NCBI RefSeq assembly: GCF_014645835.1 | Contig: NZ_BMMM01000005.1 | Location: 1 to 64,000, forward strand | From: Streptomyces albiflavescens | GTDB lineage: Bacteria; Actinomycetota; Actinomycetes; Streptomycetales; Streptomycetaceae | Length of the DNA stretch: 64,000 bases | Direction: 5' to 3' | Part shown: one piece after another, positions 41,780 to 50,375 of the stretch | How positions within the stretch are numbered: the stretch's first letter is position 1 | How the letters are laid out: each line of letters opens with the position of its first letter | Notes under the pieces: model-generated | What the model was told of the DNA's origin: nothing | What the model saw: the letters and a program-made list of their open reading frames with translations, nothing else | The model's database searches: none | Made by a program: the position numbers and the translations under genes

Positions 41780-44720
41780 AGTCGCCAAGAGCACGGTCAG
41801 CGCGGTGCGCACGGGCGCTGTGCACGTCGAGCACGGCCTGGAACTGCTCGCTCGCATCGCGGAGGCGGCCTGCCGCCAAGTAGGCGCGGCCCAGGCGGCT
41901 ACGGATGTCCATTTCCAGCCAGTCGTAGCTGGGGTCGGTGAGCGGGTTCAGCAACTGGTGCTGAAGAAGGGCCTGGTGATGGAGGGCTAGGGCCGCGGTC
42001 GCATTTCCCTCGCCTTGTTCTGCCGTGCCGAGCCGGGTCAGGCTGCGCGCGCACAGGAAGATGTCCCCGACCTGTTGGGCGAGTTGGACCGCTTGGCGCA
42101 GCAGACTCTCGGCCTCACCGTGGGCGCCGAGGCGGAGGTGGACGTCGGCGGCGCAGCTCAGGACCCTGCCGAGCATGCGGGGTCTGCCGCGCGTCTCGGC
42201 GTGGGTACGGGCGTCGGCGAAGCAGGCCAGCGCCTCCTCGTTCCGCCCCCCGTAATAGTGAGCGAGGCCGAGGGTGACGCAGCCCGTCCAGGCGAGCCAG
42301 TCGTCATGCAGCCGCCGGGACAGGTCCACCGCCGCGGTGAGATGGGAAATGGCCCGGTCGCCCTCGCCCACACTCAGGGCGAGGGCCCCCAGCCCGGTCA
42401 GAGCCCGGGCCTCTTCGCCCGGGTCGCGGCGGCTCCGATTGAGGTCCAGTGCCTCGGTGAGGAAGCTGCGGGCCTGCCTGTACCGGCGTTGGAGTATGCC
42501 GGTGTAGCCCAGGCAGTTCCGCAATGCGGCGGCCATCCGCCGGTCGGTGGCCTCGTCCACATGCGCGAGTGCGATTTCCAGGGCCATCTGGGACTCGTGG
42601 TAGCGGCCCTGCCGTACGAAGTAGTCACACAGTGCCTCGGCAATCCAGCAGGCGTAGTCGGCTTCGCCGATGGCCGCGGCGTACCCGACGACGTCGACGA
42701 GCTCGTTTCCCGCCGCGTCCAGCCAGCTCTCCGCGTCCTGCCAGTCCTCGAAGGGCGCTTCGGCGGGTTGGGGTCCGGTGGGGAACCCGACGGGGCCCCA
42801 GTCACTGGTGATCCGCGCCGCGTCCAGGTAGAGACGGAGCGCGGCCGTGCGTGCGGCGACGGCTTCGGCGGTCGCGGCTTCCGCGATGCGTCGTGCGTGC
42901 ACGCGGACCAGGTCGTGCAACCGGAAACGGCCCGGACGCGGCTCTTGCACCAGACTCGTGTCGACCAGGCTCTCCAGTATCTGCTCGGTGTCGTACGGCG
43001 GCCGGCCGAGCATGGTCGCCGGCGTCAGCACGTCGAACTCGACAGTCGGTGCCAGGCCCAGGGCGCGGAAACCGCGCTGCTGTTCGGGAGCGAGCTGGTC
43101 GTACGACAGGCGGAAGGCCGCCTCCACGCTGCGATCACCGACGCTCAGTTCGCCGAGCCGGTGCTCATCGCCCGCCATGCGGTCCACCAGGTACTCCACC
43201 GTCCAGGTACTTCGGTTCTGCAGCCGCGACCCGGCGATGCGCAGTGCCAGCGGCAGCCCGTCGCACAGCCCGGCCAGCTGATGCGTAGCCTCCGGCTCCT
43301 TGCCCGCGCGGTCCTCTCCGATGATGTGCCTGAGCAGGGACACCGCATCGTCGCTCGCCAGGGGTTCCAGGGTGATCCGTCGGTCGGCGTCCAGTTCGGC
43401 CAGTCGTCGTCGGCCGGCCACGAGCACCCTGCTTCCCGCTCCCGCGGGCAGCAACGGTCGTATCTGGTCGGCGTCCAGGGCGTCGTCCAGCACGAGGAGC
43501 AGCCGTAGCGGGCTGGTTGCCGCGCGCCAGGCGGCGGTGAGTTCATCGAGGTCGCTCGGCAATTCACCTGTGGCCGCGCCGAGTGACCGGAGCAGGCGCT
43601 GCAGCGCCTGCTCCGGCGATTGCCGCCGCTGCGTGCTGTGCGCGCGCAGGTCCACGAACAGGCAGCCGTCCGGGTACTGCGCGCTGAGCTCACGGGCCGC
43701 GCGCACGACCAGCGCGGTCTTGCCGACTCCGGCCGTGCCGTCCACTGTCACGATCGACACGGATCCGGGTGCGGAAGGCGCGATCAGCTGCGCCAGCTCG
43801 GCCCCCCGACCGATCAGGTGGCCGGCGTCTCCCGGCAGGTCATTGACCGCGCGACGGGGAGGGGGCTGGGCGGGAGACGCGGCGGAGCGAGCCGTGGCCC
43901 AGGCCGGACCAAGGAGGCGTTCGTCGTCCTGGTGCAACACCGCGTCGTACGTCTGGCGGAGTTCTTCACCGGGATCGACGCCGAGTTCGTCACACAGGCG
44001 CTCCCGCATGTCCTGATAGGAGTTCAGGGCTTCTGCCTGGCGTCCGCCGGCGTACAGGGCGCGCATACGCAGTGCCAGCACCGACTCGTTGAGGGGATCG
44101 GACGCGGACAGCTCGGCGAGCTCGTCCAGCGTGTCGGCCGACCGGCCGAGCAGAACCAGACACTCGAGCCTTTCCAACCGCAGCGAGAGCCTGCGCTCCA
44201 GCAGCCGCTGCCGCTCCGCCTGTGCGCGGCGTCCCGGCAGGCCGGCCAGGGGCTCGCCACGAAACAGGGCGAGCGCCTCGGAGAACCGGTCCATCGCGGT
44301 GGTCACGTCGCCGGACACCTTCGCGTGCCGTGCCTCGGCGGCCCGTTCGTCCAGTTCGGTCGCATCGAGCCGGACCCTGTGGCCGACGAAGCGGTACCAG
44401 CCCTTGCCGCTGCGGATCACCGACTCCGTCGGCCCGGCACTCGCCACGTCAAGTGCCTTGCGCAGGGGATGAATGTGGCTCGGCAGGACCTTGTGACCCG
44501 ATGCCGGCAGCTGTCCGTCCCACAGGTCGTCGAGCAACTGCTCATGGCTCACCTGAGTGTCCGCGCGCAGCACCAGCGCGGCGAATACGGCCTGTCGCCG
44601 AACCGGCCCCAGGTCCAGCGGCGTTCCGCCACGCCAGGCCCGGAGCGGTCCGAGTAACTCGATCCGAAGCCCCTGAGGAGTTCCCCCGTCCACCGCGAAG
44701 CCTCCGTTCCCGTACATCAT
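41763..44720 (-). CDS. AfsR/SARP-type STAND regulator (BTAD-NB-ARC-TPR)
   Basis: 985 residues from ATG 44720. Winged-helix DNA-binding domain ~18-110 (IELLGPLRAWRGGTPLDLGP), bacterial transcriptional activator domain ~115-262, linker, then an NB-ARC ATPase with P-loop GTAGVGKTAL near 328-337 and LLLVLDDALD as Walker B, and C-terminal TPR repeats (~690-970). This is the layout of AfsR, which activates secondary metabolism and development. It is divergent from a RHIM-like protein across 83 bp. No biosynthetic cluster is immediately beside it, so its regulon is unknown. Confidence 0.93.
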   Translation of the reverse strand: MMYGNGGFAVDGGTPQGLRIELLGPLRAWRGGTPLDLGPVRRQAVFAALVLRADTQVSHEQLLDDLWDGQLPASGHKVLPSHIHPLRKALDVASAGPTESVIRSGKGWYRFVGHRVRLDATELDERAAEARHAKVSGDVTTAMDRFSEALALFRGEPLAGLPGRRAQAERQRLLERRLSLRLERLECLVLLGRSADTLDELAELSASDPLNESVLALRMRALYAGGRQAEALNSYQDMRERLCDELGVDPGEELRQTYDAVLHQDDERLLGPAWATARSAASPAQPPPRRAVNDLPGDAGHLIGRGAELAQLIAPSAPGSVSIVTVDGTAGVGKTALVVRAARELSAQYPDGCLFVDLRAHSTQRRQSPEQALQRLLRSLGAATGELPSDLDELTAAWRAATSPLRLLLVLDDALDADQIRPLLPAGAGSRVLVAGRRRLAELDADRRITLEPLASDDAVSLLRHIIGEDRAGKEPEATHQLAGLCDGLPLALRIAGSRLQNRSTWTVEYLVDRMAGDEHRLGELSVGDRSVEAAFRLSYDQLAPEQQRGFRALGLAPTVEFDVLTPATMLGRPPYDTEQILESLVDTSLVQEPRPGRFRLHDLVRVHARRIAEAATAEAVAARTAALRLYLDAARITSDWGPVGFPTGPQPAEAPFEDWQDAESWLDAAGNELVDVVGYAAAIGEADYACWIAEALCDYFVRQGRYHESQMALEIALAHVDEATDRRMAAALRNCLGYTGILQRRYRQARSFLTEALDLNRSRRDPGEEARALTGLGALALSVGEGDRAISHLTAAVDLSRRLHDDWLAWTGCVTLGLAHYYGGRNEEALACFADARTHAETRGRPRMLGRVLSCAADVHLRLGAHGEAESLLRQAVQLAQQVGDIFLCARSLTRLGTAEQGEGNATAALALHHQALLQHQLLNPLTDPSYDWLEMDIRSRLGRAYLAAGRLRDASEQFQAVLDVHSARAHRADRALGDWGFHP

Positions 44721-44803
44721 CGGAATTTCATCAGCATTGCAGCACCTCCGGCCATGGTGACGGACACGAGATTGCACAACCCGCACAACTGAAGGGAGTC
44801 CCA

Positions 44804-45187
44804 GTGACCGAAGTGGAGTTGGTGGCCACCGCGTTTGCCTCAGGGGCGGCGGCCGGACTCACGGACTCCGCGCGCGGAACCGTCCACGACCTCTACGCCG
44901 GGCTGAGAGAGGCGGTCCGCCGGAGGCTGGCCGGGGGTGGCGGCAACAGTGGGGGCGGCGGTTACGGCGTACGGGTGCTGGACGCGTACGAGACGGACCC
45001 CGACGTGTGGCGGACTCGGCTGCTCCAGGTGCTGACCGGTTCCGGGGTGGAGACGGACGAGGAGATCCTCGCGGCGGCCCGCTCCGTGCTCCGCGCGGAG
45101 CGCCGCACGGGGCACATCATCATGGACGCCCGCGGCGCCCAGGGGATGCCGGTCGGGGACAGCAACACACAGCACAACGCGTCGTAG
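44804..45187 (+). CDS. Small protein with RHIM-like amyloid signalling motif
   Basis: 127 residues from GTG 44804 (GAAGGGAG upstream). An N-terminal helical part (VELVATAFASGAAAGLTDSA, LYAGLREAVRRRLAG), a glycine-rich hinge (42-54), a second helical block (60-100), and a C-terminal stretch GAQGMPVGDSNTQHN (111-125). The end matches the GxQGVxVGDxNTQxN pattern of RHIM-like amyloid motifs described in actinobacterial NLR/STAND-linked immunity and cell-death proteins. Divergent from the STAND regulator and followed 15 bases later by a two-helix membrane protein. Family resemblance judged by eye. Confidence 0.75.
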   Translation: MTEVELVATAFASGAAAGLTDSARGTVHDLYAGLREAVRRRLAGGGGNSGGGGYGVRVLDAYETDPDVWRTRLLQVLTGSGVETDEEILAAARSVLRAERRTGHIIMDARGAQGMPVGDSNTQHNAS

Positions 45188-45202
45188 TCCGCCGCGTGTT
45201 CC

Positions 45203-45559
45203 GTGAGACCAGCGTTCGCTCTCGCCTTCCGGTTGCTGATGAGACGTGAGGGCCGCGTCCCCGGATGGATCGCCTACCTGGCTGCCGCCGTGGTGTGGTC
45301 GGCTGCCCTCTCGCTCCTGACCTCGATGGTTCTCATGGGCCTGCCTCACGGGTGGGAAACAGCACTCTCCTGGACCGACATCCGGCTGCGCACGACATGG
45401 ATCGCCGGTGTCCTCGTCCCGGCTGCTGTCGGCACCCACCTCGTGATCCGCCTCTGGCAGCGCCGCCGGCCCCGAATGAGCGGTGGCGACCGCCCTGCGC
45501 CCCGAACGAACGGTGGTGACCGCCCCCTGCCCTCCAAGCGTGGTGGCCGGCATCGTTGA
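45203..45559 (+). CDS. Small two-helix membrane protein
   Basis: 118 residues. Helices at ~22-46 (IAYLAAAVVWSAALSLLTSM) and ~66-86 (TTWIAGVLVPAAVGTHLVI), then a basic tail with two GGDRPxP units encoded by a 30-bp tandem repeat (45471-45530). It follows the RHIM-like gene at 15 bases and is probably co-transcribed. Unknown family; a membrane effector or anchor partner of the RHIM-like protein is speculative. Confidence 0.55.
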   Translation: MRPAFALAFRLLMRREGRVPGWIAYLAAAVVWSAALSLLTSMVLMGLPHGWETALSWTDIRLRTTWIAGVLVPAAVGTHLVIRLWQRRRPRMSGGDRPAPRTNGGDRPLPSKRGGRHR

Positions 45560-45780
45560 CCCGGCTGGCGGGTGGCCTGTCGGCCGGCGAGGTGTGGCAG
45601 GGGCGGAGCGGGGAGGTCGGGCGGTCGGCCCTCCCGGTCGAGCGACAGGACCAGACCGCATGAACCGCCACGAGGCTCCGCGCGAGGAGCCTGGCAGCGT
45701 CGTGATCGAGAAAGTCTGACCGGCAGGGCAGTCGAACCCTCTTCCGTACCCGTCTTTACGGGGGAACGAGGGAGGGCACA

Positions 45781-46332
45781 TTGAATGCCGACGAGGAACG
45801 CGAGTTCCGCGAGTTCGTGGCGGCGCGGTCGAGATCGCTGCTGCACACGGCCTACCTGCTGACCGGGGACTGGGAGCAGGGTCGCGACCTGCTCCAGACC
45901 GCGCTTGCCTCCACCGCTCGGCGTTGGTCGCAGCTGCGCGACCGGCAGCAGCCGGAGATCTATGTGCGCCGGGCGATCTACCACGCCCAGGTGGACCGTT
46001 TCCGACTGCTCAGCTGGGGACGGGAGATGGTCACCGACACCCTGCCGGACCAGCCGTCCGCGCAGGGCGCCGACTGGGCCGACACCGTGGTCCAGCGGCA
46101 GGACATCATGGCCGCGCTGCGACGGCTGCCCAAGCGCCAGCGCGCGGTGATCGTGCTGCGCTACTTCGAGGACCGGCCGGACACCGAGATCGCCGCGATT
46201 CTGGGTGTCGCCCAGGGGACGGTCCGCAGCCAGACCCACAAGGCCCTCGCCTCCCTCCGCAACTCCTTGGCCGAGCCAGGGCCGTCGGCCGCCTCCTCCT
46301 CCACTGCCTCCGGAAGGGGCGTCATCGCATGA
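45781..46332 (+). CDS. SigE-family ECF sigma factor
   Basis: 183 residues. Sigma2 at ~5-70 (FREFVAARSRSLLHTAYLLTG typical of this family, NADEEREFREF start) and sigma4 at ~105-160 (ALRRLPKRQRAVIVLRYFED, ILGVAQGTVRSQTHKALASL). TTG start at 45781 has GGAGGG 4 bases upstream. Its stop overlaps the next ATG (ATGA), coupling it to a membrane protein that is the likely anti-sigma or sensor. Confidence 0.92.
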   Translation: MNADEEREFREFVAARSRSLLHTAYLLTGDWEQGRDLLQTALASTARRWSQLRDRQQPEIYVRRAIYHAQVDRFRLLSWGREMVTDTLPDQPSAQGADWADTVVQRQDIMAALRRLPKRQRAVIVLRYFEDRPDTEIAAILGVAQGTVRSQTHKALASLRNSLAEPGPSAASSSTASGRGVIA

Positions 46333-47045
46333 ACGACTCGACCGAACACCCGCTGCACGAAACGTTGCTGCACGATGCCTTGCACGCCCATGTCCGGGAG
46401 AACGGCGGTCATGCCGCCGCTCCCTATCTGGTCGGACTGGCCGACGGCGCGTTGCAGGTCGCCCGGCGGCGGCAGCGGCTGGCCCGCGCCGGGGTCGGCA
46501 TCGCCGCCGCCGCGGTGGTCGCCACCGCCTGGGTGGCCATCGCGGACGGCGCGACCCAGCACGCGCACGTAGTTCAGCCCGCCGCGGGGGGAGCTGGGAA
46601 CACCGAGAAGGCGGCCCTGATCTCCATCCTGCCGGTCACCTCGTCCACGGAGCACGCCTGCACCCGTGGTGGCGGCGGCTACACCGTGCACGCGAGCGCG
46701 ACCCACCCGGCGTTCTGCGTCCACGCCGACCGGGCCAGGGGCATGACCGACGTCCGTGTCACCTCCGCGAAGGCTGAGAAGAGCACCATCGACGGTACCT
46801 GGCAGGTCGAGGTGACCCTCAGCCCCGCCGACCGGACCCGTTTCGCCACCCTCACCGGCTCCATCGCCGCGGCCCCGTCCCCGCGCAACGGGTTCGCCAT
46901 CGTCATCGACGGCAAGCTCTGGGGCAACCCCTTCGTGACCTCCTCGATCACCGGCGGCCGTCTCGAAATCGTCGGGGCCTTCGTCGGGGACCTCACCAGC
47001 GCCAGCGCCCACGACCTCGCCCTCCGGCTGGATCCCGGCAGGTGA
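46329..47045 (+). CDS. Membrane partner of the sigma factor, SecD-P1-like domain
   Basis: 238 residues: cytosolic N-terminus ~1-55, one membrane helix (AGVGIAAAAVVATAWVAIA) and an extracellular part with two Cys. Near the C-terminus, NGFAIVIDGKLWGNPF then ITGGRLEIVGAF closely follows the SecD P1 head sequence (FAIVLDGKVxSAPxI...GGxAxIxG). No zinc anti-sigma motif is visible. Translationally coupled to the sigma factor, so control of it is inferred. Use of a SecD-like fold as an extracellular sensor is notable. Confidence 0.75.
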   Translation: MNDSTEHPLHETLLHDALHAHVRENGGHAAAPYLVGLADGALQVARRRQRLARAGVGIAAAAVVATAWVAIADGATQHAHVVQPAAGGAGNTEKAALISILPVTSSTEHACTRGGGGYTVHASATHPAFCVHADRARGMTDVRVTSAKAEKSTIDGTWQVEVTLSPADRTRFATLTGSIAAAPSPRNGFAIVIDGKLWGNPFVTSSITGGRLEIVGAFVGDLTSASAHDLALRLDPGR

Positions 47046-47158
47046 CCCGCATACGCTGTGACCTGCACTGATAGCCGGTGCGCGTCACACATCTGGTGCC
47101 CATCGCGCGCCCAGGTGTGTCTGTCATGAGAGTCTCTCTTCGGCTGACGGCCGAAATC

Positions 47159-47890
47159 TCATCCGCGCTCGCGGAGGTACGCCTCCAGCTCTGCGGCCCC
47201 GGTCAGCATCGCCCGCCCGCGGGCGGACAGCCGACCGTGCCAGTCGAACAGTGCGGCCTCCAGCGGCTCCAGCCCGCCGGCCGCCCGCACCTGGGCGATC
47301 AGCGGGGCGATCTGCTCCAGCAGGTAGCCGCCCCGCCTGAGCTGGTGGGCCAGCCGGGCGTCCCGTACGTCGGCCTCGTCGTAGACGCGGTACCCGGTCT
47401 GCGGGTCGCGGCGCGGGCTCACCAGCCCGGCGCGCTCCCATTTGCGCAGCGTCGCGGGCCGGATGCCGAGCTTCCCTGCCAGCGGCCCGATGAACGTGCC
47501 GCCGGGACCGGACACCGCGGCTGGCTCGGGCGCCGTGGTGGGGTCCAGGTCGCGGAGTGCGCTCTCCACGGCCTGGAGGGTCCGCCGGTCCTCGAGGAGC
47601 TGGGCGTGGCTCTCGTCGATGAGGCGGAACACCTCATCGACCGCGCCCTGGTTCACGGCCCGCATGATCGACGTCGCCGTCTGGTGGCCGTGGCCGGGGA
47701 CCAGGGCAAGAAACGCGCGCAGGGCCCCCTCGTGCAGCGAGGTATAGGTGCGGTAGCCGTGGGGTGTGCGACCGGCGGCCGGAAGGATGCCGGCCTCCTC
47801 GTAGTTCCTGATCGCCTGCGTGGACAGACCGTGCCCGCGCGCCAGATCAATCGGCCTGAGTCGCTCGCCGTTTTGAAGGTTTCGCCGCAT
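47159..47890 (-). CDS. TioE-type double-MerR regulator
   Basis: 243 residues with two MerR-type helix-turn-helix units: residues ~11-60 (RPIDLARGHGLSTQAIRNYE) and ~140-190 (LAGKLGIRPATLRKWERAGL, then TGYRVYDEADVRDARLAHQL). This double arrangement is seen in TioE-like regulators. ATG 47890 lies 70 bases from the divergent erythromycin-esterase gene, with an 18-bp dyad in between. It likely senses a drug or drug-like compound and controls the esterase. Confidence 0.88.
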   Translation of the reverse strand: MRRNLQNGERLRPIDLARGHGLSTQAIRNYEEAGILPAAGRTPHGYRTYTSLHEGALRAFLALVPGHGHQTATSIMRAVNQGAVDEVFRLIDESHAQLLEDRRTLQAVESALRDLDPTTAPEPAAVSGPGGTFIGPLAGKLGIRPATLRKWERAGLVSPRRDPQTGYRVYDEADVRDARLAHQLRRGGYLLEQIAPLIAQVRAAGGLEPLEAALFDWHGRLSARGRAMLTGAAELEAYLRERG

Positions 47891-47938
47891 GGAACTGACG
47901 ATATCGCGGCGATATCGCGGAAAAGTTTCAACCGTAGG

Positions 47939-47956
47939 TTCAACGATACCGTTGAA
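47939..47956. promoter_or_regulatory. 18-bp dyad, likely TioE operator
   Basis: TTCAACG-ATAC-CGTTGAA is a perfect 7-bp inverted repeat ending 3 bases before the esterase ATG. A related TTTCAACCG precedes it and a direct repeat of GATATCGCGG lies at 47901-47920. The position means bound regulator would block transcription start or ribosome entry of the esterase. Confidence 0.65.
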
Positions 47957-47959
47957 TGT

Positions 47960-49162
47960 ATGGCTACTGACATCACGGACACCGCCCATGCAGTCGAGGC
48001 TGCCGCCGTCATGAGGCTGCTCCGGGCCCGGCCCCGGCTGCTGGCCCTGGGCGAACCCACCCACGGCGAGGACACTCTGCTCGACCTGCGCAACGAGCTC
48101 TTCCGGCAGCTCGTCGAGCAGGAGGGCTACCGGACGATCGCGATCGAGAGCGACTGCATGATGGGCCTCGTCGTGGACGACCACGTCACCTCGGGCGTGG
48201 GCACCCTCGACGAGGTCATGCAGCAAGGGTTCAGCCACGGCTGGGGCACCTCCGCGGCCAACCGCGAGCTCGTGCGCTGGATGCGGGCCTACAACGAAGG
48301 CCGGCCCGCGTCCGAGCGGCTCCGCTTCGCCGGTTTCGACGGCCCGCTGGAGATCACCGGCGCCGCGAGCCCCCGGCAGGCCCTCACCGCACTCCACAGC
48401 TACCTCGCGGCCCAGGTGGACACGGACCTGCTCCCCTGCACCGGGGAATCGCTCGACCGCCTGCTTGGCACCGACGACCGGTGGACCAATCCCGCCGCAA
48501 TGATGGACCCGGCCCAGTCCGTGGGGCAGTCGGCCGAGGCCGGGGAGTTGCGGCTGCTCGCCGACGATCTGGTGGCGCTGCTCGACGCACAGACGCCGCA
48601 CCTGCTCGCGGAGACCCCGCGGGACGACTGGGACCGGGTGCGCCTGTACGGGCGCACCGCGACCGGCCTGCTGCGCTACCACTACTGGATGGCCGACACC
48701 TCACCGGCCCGCATGACGCGGCTGTGCGCGCTGCGGGATGTGATGATGGCTCACAACCTCCTTGCCGTCGCGGCTCGGGGCCCGGCACTCATCCACGCCC
48801 ACAACTCCCATCTCCAGCGGGAGAAGAGCACGATGCAGATGTGGGAGGGGCCGGTGGAGTGGTGGAGCGCCGGTGCGCTGGTGAGCGCCCAGCTCGGCGA
48901 AGAGTACGCCTTCGTGGCCACGGCCCTCGGCACGATCCGGCACCAGGGAGTGGACATCCCGCCCCCGGACACCGTCGAAGGGCTCCTGTACGCGCTCCCG
49001 GAGGACCGCTGCGTCATCGACGCCCCGCGGCTGGCCACCGCCCTTGGCGAAACGCGGCCCGCGCCCCGCGTGTCCCCGTATTTCGGCTACTCCCCGCTCG
49101 ACCCGGCACACCTGGCCGGAAACGACGGGATCGTGTTCGTCAAGGACGTCCCGCAGATCTAG
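47960..49162 (+). CDS. Erythromycin esterase family protein
   Basis: 400 residues from ATG 47960. LLALGEPTHGEDTLLDLRNE supplies the conserved Glu32 and His35 of EreA/EreB-type enzymes, IAIESD the second Glu (63), SHGWGTSAANRELVRWMR and AHNSHLQREKSTMQMWEG later motifs. Enzymes of this fold hydrolyse macrolide lactones, though many chromosomal relatives have other or unknown substrates. Almost no leader separates the operator from the start. Drug resistance is possible but not shown by sequence. Confidence 0.9.
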   Translation: MATDITDTAHAVEAAAVMRLLRARPRLLALGEPTHGEDTLLDLRNELFRQLVEQEGYRTIAIESDCMMGLVVDDHVTSGVGTLDEVMQQGFSHGWGTSAANRELVRWMRAYNEGRPASERLRFAGFDGPLEITGAASPRQALTALHSYLAAQVDTDLLPCTGESLDRLLGTDDRWTNPAAMMDPAQSVGQSAEAGELRLLADDLVALLDAQTPHLLAETPRDDWDRVRLYGRTATGLLRYHYWMADTSPARMTRLCALRDVMMAHNLLAVAARGPALIHAHNSHLQREKSTMQMWEGPVEWWSAGALVSAQLGEEYAFVATALGTIRHQGVDIPPPDTVEGLLYALPEDRCVIDAPRLATALGETRPAPRVSPYFGYSPLDPAHLAGNDGIVFVKDVPQI

Positions 49163-49821
49163 TGCTGGGTTCGGGGTGTTCCGTGCCAGCGCCATGTGGT
49201 GAGACGAGGGCGTCCGGGCAGTTCGGTTCGACCGGTGGTCCACAGCAGGGTGGGCCAGGAATCCGTGGATTCCGGTGCGTCCGGAAACAGCCGGGCGAGC
49301 ACGCGCGCGCACAGATCGGCGGGTGGGCTCCAGGCGAGCCCCAGCCCTTGCGCCAGGTCGTGCGTGTGTACCAGGGTCTCCACGATTCCCATCGCGGCGA
49401 AGCCCTCGGGATCGGATATGCCGAAGGCGTGGTGGGCGCGGGTCTGCGGGGGCGTCGTGCGCACCATGGCGACCAGCAGTGCGCCGCTGGCCTCCAGCAC
49501 CTGCAACAGGCCGGCGGGCCCCGCCTCACGGTTCGCGTGAATGGCGTTCGCCGGGCCGCCGGGGCGTCGGCTCTCCCAGACGAACGGCACCTCGCTGTCC
49601 AAGGGCGGTGTTTTGGGACCCAGTTGCGCGGCGTACGCGAAGAGGTCGTCGCTGAGGTGCTCGACGGTCTCCCAGCAGTCCCATTCCAGCGAACCGGCCT
49701 TGCCGTCCCACGCGACCGGGGGCGCCTCGCGAAGGGTTGCCACGGCGAGTTGCACGGCAAGGTCGAGGTCGTCCGCGGTGACGGGGGACCGGGAGAAGCC
49801 AATCTCGGCTGATCGGGACAT
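49159..49821 (-). CDS. DinB/mycothiol-dependent maleylpyruvate isomerase-like protein
   Basis: 220 residues. Helical DinB-type fold with DCWETVEHLSDDLFAYAAQL near 48 (WxxxxHxxD-like metal site) and GIVETLVHTHDLAQGLGL near 145 carrying His ligands (ETLVHTHD). Such proteins use mycothiol or a metal for thiol transfer. Convergent with the esterase, overlapping its stop by 4 bases. Confidence 0.8.
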   Translation of the reverse strand: MSRSAEIGFSRSPVTADDLDLAVQLAVATLREAPPVAWDGKAGSLEWDCWETVEHLSDDLFAYAAQLGPKTPPLDSEVPFVWESRRPGGPANAIHANREAGPAGLLQVLEASGALLVAMVRTTPPQTRAHHAFGISDPEGFAAMGIVETLVHTHDLAQGLGLAWSPPADLCARVLARLFPDAPESTDSWPTLLWTTGRTELPGRPRLTTWRWHGTPRTQH

Positions 49822-50375
49822 GGCAGGACCGTATCGCGGCCGACAGGAGTCACGCCCACCTTTTGATCACGGCCTCGCGCCCTGGGGACAGTGTGCGGTC
49901 ACCGCACTGGAGACTTCTCTGGGCCGGAGCAGACGGAGGCCCTTCTTTCCTGGCAGCTCGTGAGTGATAAGGATCGGACCCTTGTGAAGGGTCTCCGGCA
50001 GATGAGGCCGCAGGCGACGGAGTCGAGGACCTCGTACAGGTCGAAGTGCCCTACTCAGCGGATGACATACCGGGCGACAAGGGATACGACGGCAACCCCA
50101 ACCGCCGCGAACCGCGCAGGCGCCGCATCCTGCCGATGAGCCGACGGCGGGGCCTCCCGGGCTTACCGGCCATGGGTGGTTTGCCGTCGATCAGGGCCAG
50201 AGTCTGCGTGACGTCTATTCGCGCAGGCCCGTGACCAGTCCAGCGCATCGGCTGGAAAACGTGCTGAGTTCAGCAGGGATTCGACACGACGCCAGGTGCG
50301 CCCCGGCAATCGGATCCCGAGGCGAGTTGGCGGGCGCCGGGTCTCGGACGAAACCCCGGCTCTACGATTCCGCGT
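49822..50375. pseudogene. Decayed IS5-type transposase fragment in a gene-poor gap
   Basis: Around 50030-50150 the plus strand reads SADDIPGDKGYDGNPNRREP then RRRRILPMSRRR, which follows the GDKGYDSNPNRxxLRxRxIxPVISRR block near the catalytic centre of IS5-family transposases. Frames break on both sides and the expected VEQTFALLH part is missing or shifted. No terminal inverted repeats are seen. The remainder of the 550-base gap shows no gene. Only one short block supports the call. Confidence 0.4.

Noticed and set aside
45660..45719. 19-codon peptide MNRHEAPREEPGSVVIEKV before the SigE-family gene
   Set aside because: No RBS, no modification enzymes nearby; likely chance.
45733..45754. GAACC...CGTC as an ECF promoter for the SigE-family operon
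   Set aside because: Spacer is only 12 bases, too short for ECF promoters (16-17).
50051..50248. Minus-strand frame reading GKPPMAGKPGRPRRR, also transposase-like
   Set aside because: Overlaps the plus-strand GDKGYDGNPNRRE block, which matches an IS5 catalytic region better; the downstream DRGYD expected in the minus frame is absent.
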